Origin: Acidaminococcus fermentans
Lineage (GTDB): Bacteria > Bacillota_C > Negativicutes > Acidaminococcales > Acidaminococcaceae
DNA length: 10,963 bases
Direction of reading: 5' to 3'
Assembly: GCA_004555735.1 (NCBI GenBank)
Contig: SFHH01000055.1
Location: 1-10,963 of the forward strand
The first letter of the stretch is position 1; each line of letters begins with the position of its first letter. Under the pieces are notes generated by a model that searched no databases, was not told where the DNA came from, and saw only the letters and a list, made by a program, of their open reading frames with translations. This document shows, in pieces, positions 1 through 6,402 of this stretch. Position numbers and translations under genes: made by a program.

Positions 1-3
1 CGA

Positions 4-61
4 GCCGCTATGCGGCTTATGAGACCGGGGGTGTTGCACGTAACGTGCAACACCCCCTTTT
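4..61. repeat. composite two-hairpin intergenic repeat, copy A
   Basis: A small hairpin (GCCGC, loop TAT, GCGGC; 4-16) is followed by a 10-nt spacer, a long perfect hairpin (27-57) and TTTT (58-61). The same layout with the same 10-nt spacer recurs at 8484-8545. The long hairpins of the two copies differ at only two positions, while the small hairpins differ in sequence but keep the fold. Both copies sit just past the stop codon of a minus-strand gene. This is a dispersed element, probably present elsewhere in the genome. Its function beyond termination is unknown. Confidence 0.75.
27..61 (-). terminator. hairpin terminator downstream of ilvD
   Basis: A 14-bp stem (27-40 with 44-57) closes a 3-nt TAA loop, beginning a few bases after the ilvD stop. 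Five G:C pairs close its base. A run of T follows on the plus strand, which appears as AAAA before the stem on the minus strand. On the minus strand the hairpin is followed by GGTCTC rather than a U-run, so in the ilvD direction it is a strong hairpin without a classical U-tract. It would be a textbook terminator for plus-strand transcription entering from the left. Confidence 0.6.
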
Positions 62-63
62 CA

Positions 64-1731
64 TCAATTATACTTCAGCACCGCTCCCTGGGCGGCGGAG
101 GACACCAGGGACGCATAGCGGGCCAGGTACCCTTTCTTCACTTTGGGAGGCGGGCAGACCCAGTTTTCTTTCCGTTTGGCCAGCTCTTCGTCGCTGACTT
201 GCACGTTCAGGGTCCGGTTGGGGATGTCGATGTCGATGATGTCCCCTTCCTCGATCAGGGCGATGTTGCCCCCTTCCCGGGCTTCCGGAGAGATATGGCC
301 GATGCAGGCGCCCTGGGTGGCACCGGAGAAACGGCCATCCGTCAGGAGAGCCACCGATTTGCCCAGGCCCATGCCGGTGATCACCGCGGTGGGGTTCAGC
401 ATTTCCCGCATGCCGGGGCCGCCTTTGGGCCCTTCATAGCGGATCACCACCACGTCCCCCGGGTTGATCTTCTTGCCCACGATGGCTTCGATGGCTTCAT
501 CTTCCGAATTGAACACCCGGGCCGGGCCGGAGTGCTTCAGCATTTCCGGAGCCACGGCACTTTCCTTGACCACGGAGCAGTCTTTGGCGATGTTCCCTTT
601 CAGCACGGCGATGCCCCCAGTCTTCCGGATGGGATCCTTCACCGTGTGGATCACTTCGGGATGGAGGATCTTGGCGCCTCTGATGTTTTCGCCCACGGTC
701 TTGCCGGTGACGGTCAGGCAGTCCTTTTCGATGAGCCCGTGTTTGGCCAGTTCATTCATGACAGCCCGGATCCCGCCGGCTTCTTCCACGTCGATCATAT
801 GGAAGGTCCCGCCGGGGCTCAGCTTGGTCAGGTAAGGGGTGTGCTTGCTGATTTCATCGAACAGCTCCAGGGGCAGGTCCACGCCTGCTTCGTGGGCGAT
901 GGCCGGCAGATGGAGGCAGGTGTTGGTGGAGCCCCCCATGGCCATGTCCACGGTGATGGCGTTCCGGAAAGCCTTGGCCGTCATGATGTCTTTGGGACGG
1001 ATGTCCTTGGCCAGCATTTCCATCACCTGTTTGCCGGCTTCCTTGGCCAGGGCGATCCGGGCACCCTGGTAGGCGGCCGGGATGGTCCCGTTGCCCGGCA
1101 GGCCCATGCCCAGCACTTCCGTCAGGGAATTCATGGTATTGGCAGTGAACAGGCCGGCACAGGAACCGCAGCCGGGGCAAGCGCAATGCTCGATCTCCGA
1201 CAGTTCTTTTTTGCTGATGGTGCCGGCTTCGAAACGGCCGGCGGCTTCGAACACCGTGCTGACGCTGATGTCTTTGCCCTGGTAACGGCCGGGGAGCATA
1301 GGCCCGCCACTGACGACTACTGTAGGGATATTCAGCCGGGCTGCCGCCATCAGCATGCCCGGGACGATCTTGTCGCAGTTGGGGATCAGGACCAGGGCGT
1401 CGAAAGCATGGCCGTTGGCTACGGCTTCGATGCTGTCTGCTACCAGTTCCCGGCTGGCCAGGGGGTATTTCATGCCGTCATGGCCCATGGCGATGCCGTC
1501 GCAGATGCCGATGGCAGGGAATTCGATAGGGGTGCCGCCGTTTTCCAGCACACCGTATTTCACGGCCTTGGCGATCCGATCCAGATCCATATGGCCGGGG
1601 ATGATCTCATTCTGGGCATTGCAGATCCCGATCAGGGGTTTCTTCAATTCCTCTTCTGTATATCCCATAGCATAGAACAGAGAGCGATGGGCTGCCCGGG
1701 TGGAACCTTTTTTTACCGTTGTACTTCTCAT
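64..1731 (-). CDS. ilvD: dihydroxy-acid dehydratase
   Basis: It converts 2,3-dihydroxy-3-methylbutanoate and its isoleucine-pathway homologue to the 2-keto acids, the third shared step of valine, leucine and isoleucine synthesis in the cytoplasm. The 555-residue length is normal for the family. Visible signatures are NCDKIVPGMLMAAARLNIP (119-136, with cluster Cys119 and the Mg-site residues after it), CPGCGSCAGLFTANTMN (185-201, with the family cluster Cys at 191) and DGRFSGATQG near the C terminus with the catalytic serine. The N-terminal motif reads NEIIPGH, as in E. coli-type enzymes, and lacks the extra Cys of PCN-type [2Fe-2S] plant and mycobacterial enzymes. This suggests an oxygen-labile [4Fe-4S] type, which is inference. 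The ATG start is preceded by AGAGG. A strong promoter lies upstream, and a hairpin follows the stop. Confidence 0.97.
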   Translation of the reverse strand: MRSTTVKKGSTRAAHRSLFYAMGYTEEELKKPLIGICNAQNEIIPGHMDLDRIAKAVKYGVLENGGTPIEFPAIGICDGIAMGHDGMKYPLASRELVADSIEAVANGHAFDALVLIPNCDKIVPGMLMAAARLNIPTVVVSGGPMLPGRYQGKDISVSTVFEAAGRFEAGTISKKELSEIEHCACPGCGSCAGLFTANTMNSLTEVLGMGLPGNGTIPAAYQGARIALAKEAGKQVMEMLAKDIRPKDIMTAKAFRNAITVDMAMGGSTNTCLHLPAIAHEAGVDLPLELFDEISKHTPYLTKLSPGGTFHMIDVEEAGGIRAVMNELAKHGLIEKDCLTVTGKTVGENIRGAKILHPEVIHTVKDPIRKTGGIAVLKGNIAKDCSVVKESAVAPEMLKHSGPARVFNSEDEAIEAIVGKKINPGDVVVIRYEGPKGGPGMREMLNPTAVITGMGLGKSVALLTDGRFSGATQGACIGHISPEAREGGNIALIEEGDIIDIDIPNRTLNVQVSDEELAKRKENWVCPPPKVKKGYLARYASLVSSAAQGAVLKYN

Positions 1732-1782
1732 GATATTCCTCTTTTCTCTTTTTGCTAGCAGGTTTGCCGTGATATAAGGAAT

Positions 1783-1811
1783 AATTTAGCACGGAGTGTA
1801 ACCCCTGTCAA
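1783..1811 (-). promoter_or_regulatory. sigma-A-type promoter of ilvD
   Basis: On the minus strand TTGACA (1811-1806) is followed by a 17-nt spacer and TAAATT (1788-1783). This is a perfect -35 box with a good -10 box at ideal spacing. The start of transcription would fall near 1776, giving a leader of about 45 nt. That is too short for a T-box or other large riboswitch. The -35 box begins 14 nt past the rqcH stop, so ilvD may also receive read-through from rqcH. Confidence 0.72.
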
Positions 1812-1824
1812 TCAAAAATGCGAA

Positions 1825-3564
1825 TCAGTCTTTTGATACGTGGACAGTTGTACAAGGTTTAACATATAGGGTGGTCTGTCCGGTGTAGATCACGAATCCG
1901 GGCTTGGCGCCGGAAGGCTTTTTCACCAGGCGTTTTTCCGTATAGTCCACCGGCACCCGGTCGGCGCTGCGTCCTTTGCTGTAGCCGGCGGCCAGCTGGG
2001 CAGCCGCCAGGATATCCTCCTGCCGGGGCTGGGGCAGGGTGGTCTTCAGGATCACATGGGACCCGGGGATGTTCTTGGCGTGGAACCACAGATCGCCGCC
2101 CCGTCCCAATTTGAAGGTCACTTCGTCGTTCTGCCGGTTGTTCTTTCCAATATAAAGGAAGGTATCCGGGGTCAGCACCACTTTGAGAGGGGTGGAACGG
2201 CTCTGGGAAGGCTGTTTCTTCCGGGGCTGGGGTAGGAGGCCCAGGCTGATGATCTCCTGCTTGATCTCGGCGATCTCCCCCTTGGTGGAAGCGGTCTCCA
2301 GGGAGACATCCAGGCTCTGGAGATAGGTGAGCAGGGCCTGGGCTTCTGCCTGCTGCTGCTGGATCTCTCCCACGGCCCGTTTGAATTTGTTGTACCGCTT
2401 GTAATAGGCCTGGGCGTTTTCCATGGGAGTCAGTTCCGGGGCCAGGGCGATCTTCAGCTTCTTCCCGTCATAGAGACTGTCCAGTTCACAGGAGGTCTGG
2501 CCTTTTTGCAGGGACCAGCCATAGGCCATCAGGGTATCCGCCATGATTTTCTGGGTCTCGGCGTTCTCCGCTTTGGCCAGGTCCTGGGCCAGGAATTTCA
2601 GTTTCTTTTCCGTCTTGGCTTCCTGGGAAGCGACCAGTTTGGTCAGCAGGTCCTTTTCCGGGATCTGGATGGGGATCAGGGAAGCACTGTAGGCCTGGGC
2701 GGCCAAAAGGGAGGGAAAGGCCTTCCGGGTCCATTCCGGATGACTCTGGGGCAGGTAGGGGACCAGGTTCTTCATCCGGTTCCGGCTGTCGATCTGGGCG
2801 ATGACCGAGGGATCCGTCCCCTCCAGCCGCTGGCGGATCTCCTCTTGGAGCTGGGCGATGGCGCCTTCCAGCTTCCGGGCCCCTTCCAGGTCCAGCAGGT
2901 TCACCGGGCCTTCACAGCCGCTGCGCAGTTCCACTTCCTGGGCGGTGTATTTCCCGATGCCCTGGGTGGCGGCGATGAGCCCCTGGACCAGGGACACATC
3001 CCCCTGGGCCACAGCGGCCTCCCGGATGGCGTGAGGATCCGCGGAGAGGAAATCCAGGCCTTCCTGGGCCGGGGGCAGGGTATAGGGCAGATTGGGCAGG
3101 ATCTGGCGGAAGCGGCTCTGGGCCTTGCCGATATGGCGCAGGGCATCCAGGATAAGCCCGTTTTCGTCCACGAAGATGATGTTGCTGTTCTTGCCGGTGA
3201 GCTCCAGGATCAGCTTCTTGGTGATGATCTTCCGTTCCGCCCCGATCAGATCCACATCCAGGGTCAGGATCCGATCCAGGCCCCGCTGGGATACCTGGGC
3301 GATCCGGCCTTCTTCCAGATGCTTCCGGAGCAGCATGCAGAAACTGGGTGGCAGATCCGGCCGTTCCGGCAGGGTATCCGGCAGGGTGATCAGGGGGGAG
3401 TCCCCGTTCATATCCACCAGCAGATTGACCGTCCGGTTCTGCTGGTTCACCTGCAGCAGCAGAGAAGCCCGGCTGGGCATGAAAATCTTGAAAATCTTTC
3501 CGCCGCTGAGAGCGGCCGTCAGTTCCCGGGTCAGGAGCTGCAGGGTGATTCCTTCTAAATTCAT
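1825..3564 (-). CDS. rqcH: NFACT-family ribosome quality control factor RqcH
   Basis: RqcH binds stalled 50S subunits carrying peptidyl-tRNA and recruits tRNA-Ala to add C-terminal alanine tails that mark the chain for proteolysis. Older annotations call the family fibronectin-binding protein FbpA. The N-terminal NFACT-N domain starts MNLEGITLQLLTREL and contains Asp97-Arg98 in GLDRIL, the pair known to be needed for tRNA-Ala recruitment in Bacillus RqcH. A charged, coiled-coil-like middle follows (roughly 300-440). The NFACT-R domain carries DLWFHAKNIPGSHVI (491-505). The 579-residue length is usual. I place the start at the ATG at 3564 because GGAGG (3574-3570) stands 5 nt upstream and the residues match the family N terminus. 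An in-frame GTG at 3585 would put that Shine-Dalgarno inside the gene. It has its own promoter (3618-3646). Confidence 0.93.
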   Translation of the reverse strand: MNLEGITLQLLTRELTAALSGGKIFKIFMPSRASLLLQVNQQNRTVNLLVDMNGDSPLITLPDTLPERPDLPPSFCMLLRKHLEEGRIAQVSQRGLDRILTLDVDLIGAERKIITKKLILELTGKNSNIIFVDENGLILDALRHIGKAQSRFRQILPNLPYTLPPAQEGLDFLSADPHAIREAAVAQGDVSLVQGLIAATQGIGKYTAQEVELRSGCEGPVNLLDLEGARKLEGAIAQLQEEIRQRLEGTDPSVIAQIDSRNRMKNLVPYLPQSHPEWTRKAFPSLLAAQAYSASLIPIQIPEKDLLTKLVASQEAKTEKKLKFLAQDLAKAENAETQKIMADTLMAYGWSLQKGQTSCELDSLYDGKKLKIALAPELTPMENAQAYYKRYNKFKRAVGEIQQQQAEAQALLTYLQSLDVSLETASTKGEIAEIKQEIISLGLLPQPRKKQPSQSRSTPLKVVLTPDTFLYIGKNNRQNDEVTFKLGRGGDLWFHAKNIPGSHVILKTTLPQPRQEDILAAAQLAAGYSKGRSADRVPVDYTEKRLVKKPSGAKPGFVIYTGQTTLYVKPCTTVHVSKD

Positions 3565-3579
3565 GATTTCCTCCAATAT

Positions 3580-3608
3580 TTGCACGGTTTCGTTAAATTC
3601 GTTATAAT
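3580..3608 (+). promoter_or_regulatory. promoter of the exported-protein/yicC/coaBC operon
   Basis: TTGCAC (3580-3585), a 17-nt spacer and a perfect TATAAT (3603-3608) point rightwards, with a predicted start near 3615. The -35 box is weak (three of six) but the spacing is ideal. This promoter lies inside the rqcH leader, just upstream of the rqcH Shine-Dalgarno, so it faces the rqcH promoter. Confidence 0.6.
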
Positions 3609-3617
3609 ATATTGATT

Positions 3618-3646
3618 AGTATAACCGGATAGGACTGTTCGGTCAA
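3618..3646 (-). promoter_or_regulatory. promoter of rqcH
   Basis: On the minus strand TTGACC (3646-3641), a 17-nt spacer and TATACT (3623-3618) match the sigma-A consensus at five of six positions each. The predicted start is near 3611, within a few bases of the opposing plus-strand start. Confidence 0.68.
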
Positions 3647-3666
3647 ACCGTAAAGGAGAGGATATC

Positions 3667-4290
3667 ATGAAAAAACTGGGCCTTTTCACAGCAGCCTTCC
3701 TGCTGTTTACCCAACCTGTCTTCGCTATGCTTCCCCTGACTCCCAATACCATCCAGTCTGCACAGACTTATGGAGCCGAACGGAAAGGAGCTTCTCTGGG
3801 GGAACTGCTGGCTCCCTGGACAGTTTACGATCGGAAGCAGATGAATCCCTATGGGCTCCGGGAACGGGTGATCGTCTATACCCCCTATCTGACAGCGGCG
3901 GTGGATGCCCGGCAGCAGGCCAGCGACGGGAATACCCCTACGGTGGCCCAGGGAATGAAGGTGGCCAAACAGTACGACGGGGTCCTGGCCCTGGGCCTCA
4001 ACCTGAGCACTAGCGTGAAGCTGGAACCCAAGAACCTGAAAGTGAAGCTGTACCAGGGGCAGAAGGTATTGGAACCCTATTACTGCAACTTGAACAGCGC
4101 TTCCCAGCGGGATATGCAGATCCCCAACAAACAGAGCGGGGAACTGGAAGACAACAATGTGTGGGACCTGCAGTATTTCGTCTATTTCGACCTGACCAAG
4201 GTGAATCCCAACCGGACCATGGTCCTGGCAGCCACCGATGAATACGGGGGAACCCGGGAATTCGTCCTGAAACTGATGACGATGAACTGA
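3667..4290 (+). CDS. unrecognised exported protein
   Basis: I do not recognise the family. The first 20 residues form a clear Sec signal peptide: KK, a hydrophobic core LGLFTAAFLLF, and a VFA cleavage site before MLPL. The mature protein is about 187 residues with no further membrane segment. It has one cysteine (in PYYCNLN), so there is no lipobox and no disulfide pair. The second half alternates short hydrophobic and polar runs ending in DLQYFVYFDLTKVNPNRTMVLAATDEYGG, suggesting a beta-rich fold; this is inference. In a diderm host the product would be periplasmic or outer-membrane associated. AAAGGAG stands 8 nt before the ATG. The gene opens the operon, and yicC begins 19 nt after its stop, so it is probably co-transcribed with housekeeping genes. 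Confidence 0.85.
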   Translation: MKKLGLFTAAFLLFTQPVFAMLPLTPNTIQSAQTYGAERKGASLGELLAPWTVYDRKQMNPYGLRERVIVYTPYLTAAVDARQQASDGNTPTVAQGMKVAKQYDGVLALGLNLSTSVKLEPKNLKVKLYQGQKVLEPYYCNLNSASQRDMQIPNKQSGELEDNNVWDLQYFVYFDLTKVNPNRTMVLAATDEYGGTREFVLKLMTMN

Positions 4291-4309
4291 TACAAGGGAG
4301 GAGAAACGC

Positions 4310-5206
4310 ATGATCCAGAGCATGACCGGCTATGGCCGGGGCGAATGGGCAGAAAGGGACTTTACCTTCCAGATCGAGATCAAGACGGTGAACCACCGGT
4401 ACGGGGAGGCATCCCTGCGGCTGCCCCGGTTCCTGAACCCTCTGGAAAACCGCCTGCGCCGGAAGATCCTGGATCGGATCAGCCGGGGACATATGGATGT
4501 CTTCATTACTTCTGGATACACAGGAGCGGAAGGCAGACAAGTTACGATTGACAAAGGCCTGGCAAACGCTTATCATGATAGTTTGAAAGAGCTCGCCCAC
4601 TTGTTGGGTTCTTCCTGGGAAACTTCTTCCCAAGAACTGCTTTTCATTGCCGGCTGTCCCGATGTGCTGCTGCCAGAAGAGGGGACGGTGGACCTGGAGA
4701 AACTGTGGCCGGGGATCGCCAAGGCCACGGATGAGGCCCTGGACCATCTCTTGGAAATGCGCCGGACAGAAGGAAGGCAGCTGGCGGCTGATTTGGAAAA
4801 ACGCATTACAGTCATCGAAGGACAGCTGGAGGCCATCGAAGAGCGGGCTCCGGAAACGGTGCAGGAATATCGGCAGAAACTGGGCCGGCAGCTCCGGCAG
4901 CTGCTCCAGGAAGCGGGGACCGGTCCTTTGGACGAGAGCCGGATCATCCAGGAAACGGCCATCTATGCGGACCGGGTGAATGTGACAGAAGAAACCGTCC
5001 GTCTCCACAGTCACCTCCGGCAGTTCCGTCAGCTGCTCCAGGCAGAACAGCCTGTGGGACGGCGGATGGATTTCCTGGTCCAGGAAATGAACCGGGAAGC
5101 CAATACCATTGCGTCCAAAGCAGGGGATGCCCTGATCATCCAGACCATCGTGGATATGAAAAGTGAAATCGAGAAGGTAAGGGAACAGATCCAGAATATA
5201 CAATAA
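4310..5206 (+). CDS. yicC: YicC/YloC family endoribonuclease
   Basis: Members of this family (YicC in E. coli, YloC in Bacillus) are endoribonucleases involved in RNA turnover. The N-terminal domain begins MIQSMTGYGRGE and continues with the family-typical EIKTVNHRY. The C-terminal DUF1732 part shows EETVRLHSHLRQF, then GRRMDFLVQEMNREANTIASKAGD and a terminal REQIQNIQ, all hallmarks of the family. The 298 residues are full length. The Shine-Dalgarno is GGGAGG ahead of the ATG. remA follows after 20 nt, as in Bacillus (yloC-remA-gmk-rpoZ). Codon choice in about 4500-4660 is more A+T-rich than in the flanking parts, although the protein motifs remain intact. Confidence 0.95.
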   Translation: MIQSMTGYGRGEWAERDFTFQIEIKTVNHRYGEASLRLPRFLNPLENRLRRKILDRISRGHMDVFITSGYTGAEGRQVTIDKGLANAYHDSLKELAHLLGSSWETSSQELLFIAGCPDVLLPEEGTVDLEKLWPGIAKATDEALDHLLEMRRTEGRQLAADLEKRITVIEGQLEAIEERAPETVQEYRQKLGRQLRQLLQEAGTGPLDESRIIQETAIYADRVNVTEETVRLHSHLRQFRQLLQAEQPVGRRMDFLVQEMNREANTIASKAGDALIIQTIVDMKSEIEKVREQIQNIQ

Positions 5207-5226
5207 GACTAGGAGAGAAGTTATTT

Positions 5227-5517
5227 ATGGATATCAAACTGATCAACATCGGCTTCGGCAATATCGTTTCCGCACAGCGGGTCATCACCATCATCGGACC
5301 GGAAAGCGCTCCCATCAAACGGATCATCCAGGATGGACGGGACAAGGGCGTGGTCATCGATGCCACCTATGGCCGGCGGACCCGGGCCGTATTGATTATG
5401 GACAGCGGCCACATCGTGCTGTCTGCCCTGCAGCCAGAAACCATCGCCAACCGGTTTGTGACCCAGGAGGCCCAGGAAGAACCGGCTGCAGAAGAGAGGG
5501 AGGAAGACAATGAATAA
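5227..5517 (+). CDS. remA: RemA-family DNA-binding regulator (DUF370)
   Basis: In Bacillus RemA is a small DNA-binding protein that assembles into rings and activates biofilm-matrix and osmoprotection genes. Its targets here are unknown. The 96-residue product begins MDIKLINIGFGNIVSAQRVI and carries the diagnostic TYGRRTRAVLIMDSGHIVLSALQPETIANRF. The last 20 or so residues (QEAQEEPAAEEREEDNE) are an acidic extension past the usual core. AGGAGA lies 10 nt upstream of the ATG. The stop overlaps the gmk start by 8 bases, which points to translational coupling. Confidence 0.95.
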   Translation: MDIKLINIGFGNIVSAQRVITIIGPESAPIKRIIQDGRDKGVVIDATYGRRTRAVLIMDSGHIVLSALQPETIANRFVTQEAQEEPAAEEREEDNE

Positions 5518-6154
5518 ACCTCAGGGGATTTTGCTGGTGCTCAGCGGGCCCAGCGGCGCTGGGAAGGGGACCATCTGCGCCCGGCTTCGGGAAAAACGGG
5601 ACCATATGGCCTACTCGGTTTCCTGCACCACCCGTCAGCCCCGGAATGGAGAAGTGGACGGGGTGAATTATTTCTTCAAGACCCGGGATGAATTCGAAGA
5701 GATGATCAAGAACGGAGGCCTCCTGGAACACGCTTCCGTATATGGGAACTATTACGGGACACCCCGGCAGTACGTGCTGGATAAACTGGCGGAAGGCCTG
5801 GATGTGATCCTGGAGATCGATCCCCAGGGCGCCCTCCAGGTGAAGAAAAGCTATCCGGACGGGGTCTTCGTCTTCATCGTGCCTCCCTCCCTGGATGAAC
5901 TGTCCAAGCGGATCTACAAACGGGGCACCGATGCGGTGGACGTGATCAAACGCCGGCTCAGCGCTGCTACCAGCGAACTGGCCTATGCCTCCAAGTATGA
6001 CTACATCGTGGTCAACGACGAAGTGGAGAAGGCCACGGATAAAGTCAGCAAGATCATCGATGTGGAACACCTGCGGGTGGGCCGCACCTATTATATCGTT
6101 GATGAAATCTGCCATAACGGCACCTGTGACTGCGCAGAGACGCAGGAGAAGTAA
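5510..6154 (+). CDS. gmk: guanylate kinase
   Basis: It phosphorylates GMP to GDP with ATP, an essential cytoplasmic step in guanine nucleotide supply. The P-loop GPSGAGKG occupies residues 13-20. The GMP-binding segment SVSCTTRQPRNGEVDGVNYFF follows, then GTPRQYV, EIDPQGA (usually EIDVQGA) and the lid region KRGTDAVDVIKRRL. The 214-residue length is slightly above the usual 200-210 because of a C-terminal tail, CHNGTCDCAETQEK, with cysteines at 201, 206 and 208. The start overlaps remA by 8 bases, and its Shine-Dalgarno AGGGAGGA lies inside remA. rpoZ follows after 14 nt. Confidence 0.97.
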   Translation: MNKPQGILLVLSGPSGAGKGTICARLREKRDHMAYSVSCTTRQPRNGEVDGVNYFFKTRDEFEEMIKNGGLLEHASVYGNYYGTPRQYVLDKLAEGLDVILEIDPQGALQVKKSYPDGVFVFIVPPSLDELSKRIYKRGTDAVDVIKRRLSAATSELAYASKYDYIVVNDEVEKATDKVSKIIDVEHLRVGRTYYIVDEICHNGTCDCAETQEK

Positions 6155-6168
6155 AGGAGAGTACAACT

Positions 6169-6390
6169 ATGTCCATGATTGATCCTTCCATTGATTATTT
6201 GGCTGATAAAGTCGGCAGCAAGTATGCCCTGGTGATTATGGCCTCCAAACGGGCCCGGCAGCTGGTGGACCATGCTCCGGCCCTGGTGAAATGCGATTCC
6301 AACAAACCGGTTTCCATCGCCTTGAAGGAAATCGGCGAAGGCCTGGTGACCATCGCCACCAAAGAAGACCTGAAGGAAATGAAAAAATAA
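6169..6390 (+). CDS. rpoZ: RNA polymerase omega subunit
   Basis: Omega binds the beta-prime subunit and helps RNA polymerase assembly. The 73-residue protein shows the conserved GSKYALVIMASKRARQLV (residues 16-33) and the helix around KPVSIALKEIGEGLV. The family usually starts with a short MxxxPSIDxL segment, matched here by MSMIDPSIDYL. I keep the ATG at 6169 because AAAGGAG lies 9 nt upstream; the second ATG two codons later is a possible alternative. It sits between gmk and coaBC, the conserved Firmicutes order. Confidence 0.95.
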   Translation: MSMIDPSIDYLADKVGSKYALVIMASKRARQLVDHAPALVKCDSNKPVSIALKEIGEGLVTIATKEDLKEMKK

Positions 6391-6402
6391 CAGGAGGCAG
6401 CT

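Noticed and set aside
10..1758. Long plus-strand open frame of 582 codons opposite ilvD
   Set aside because: It is the complement of ilvD, whose motifs and promoter are unambiguous. The plus-strand product is rich in His/Gly/Asp runs typical of an antisense shadow of G+C-rich coding sequence.
1811..1837. Terminator for rqcH formed by ATCAAAA and TTTTGAT
   Set aside because: The stem is only 7 A:T-rich pairs with a 13-nt loop, overlaps the rqcH stop and the ilvD -35 box, and has no proper U-run; probably not a functional terminator.
2506..3558. Plus-strand 350-codon open frame opposite rqcH
   Set aside because: It is a shadow of rqcH with no family features and no Shine-Dalgarno sequence.
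4010..5203. Minus-strand 397-codon open frame opposite yicC
   Set aside because: It covers the complement of yicC and the end of the exported-protein gene; the plus-strand genes carry clear motifs, signal peptide and ribosome sites.
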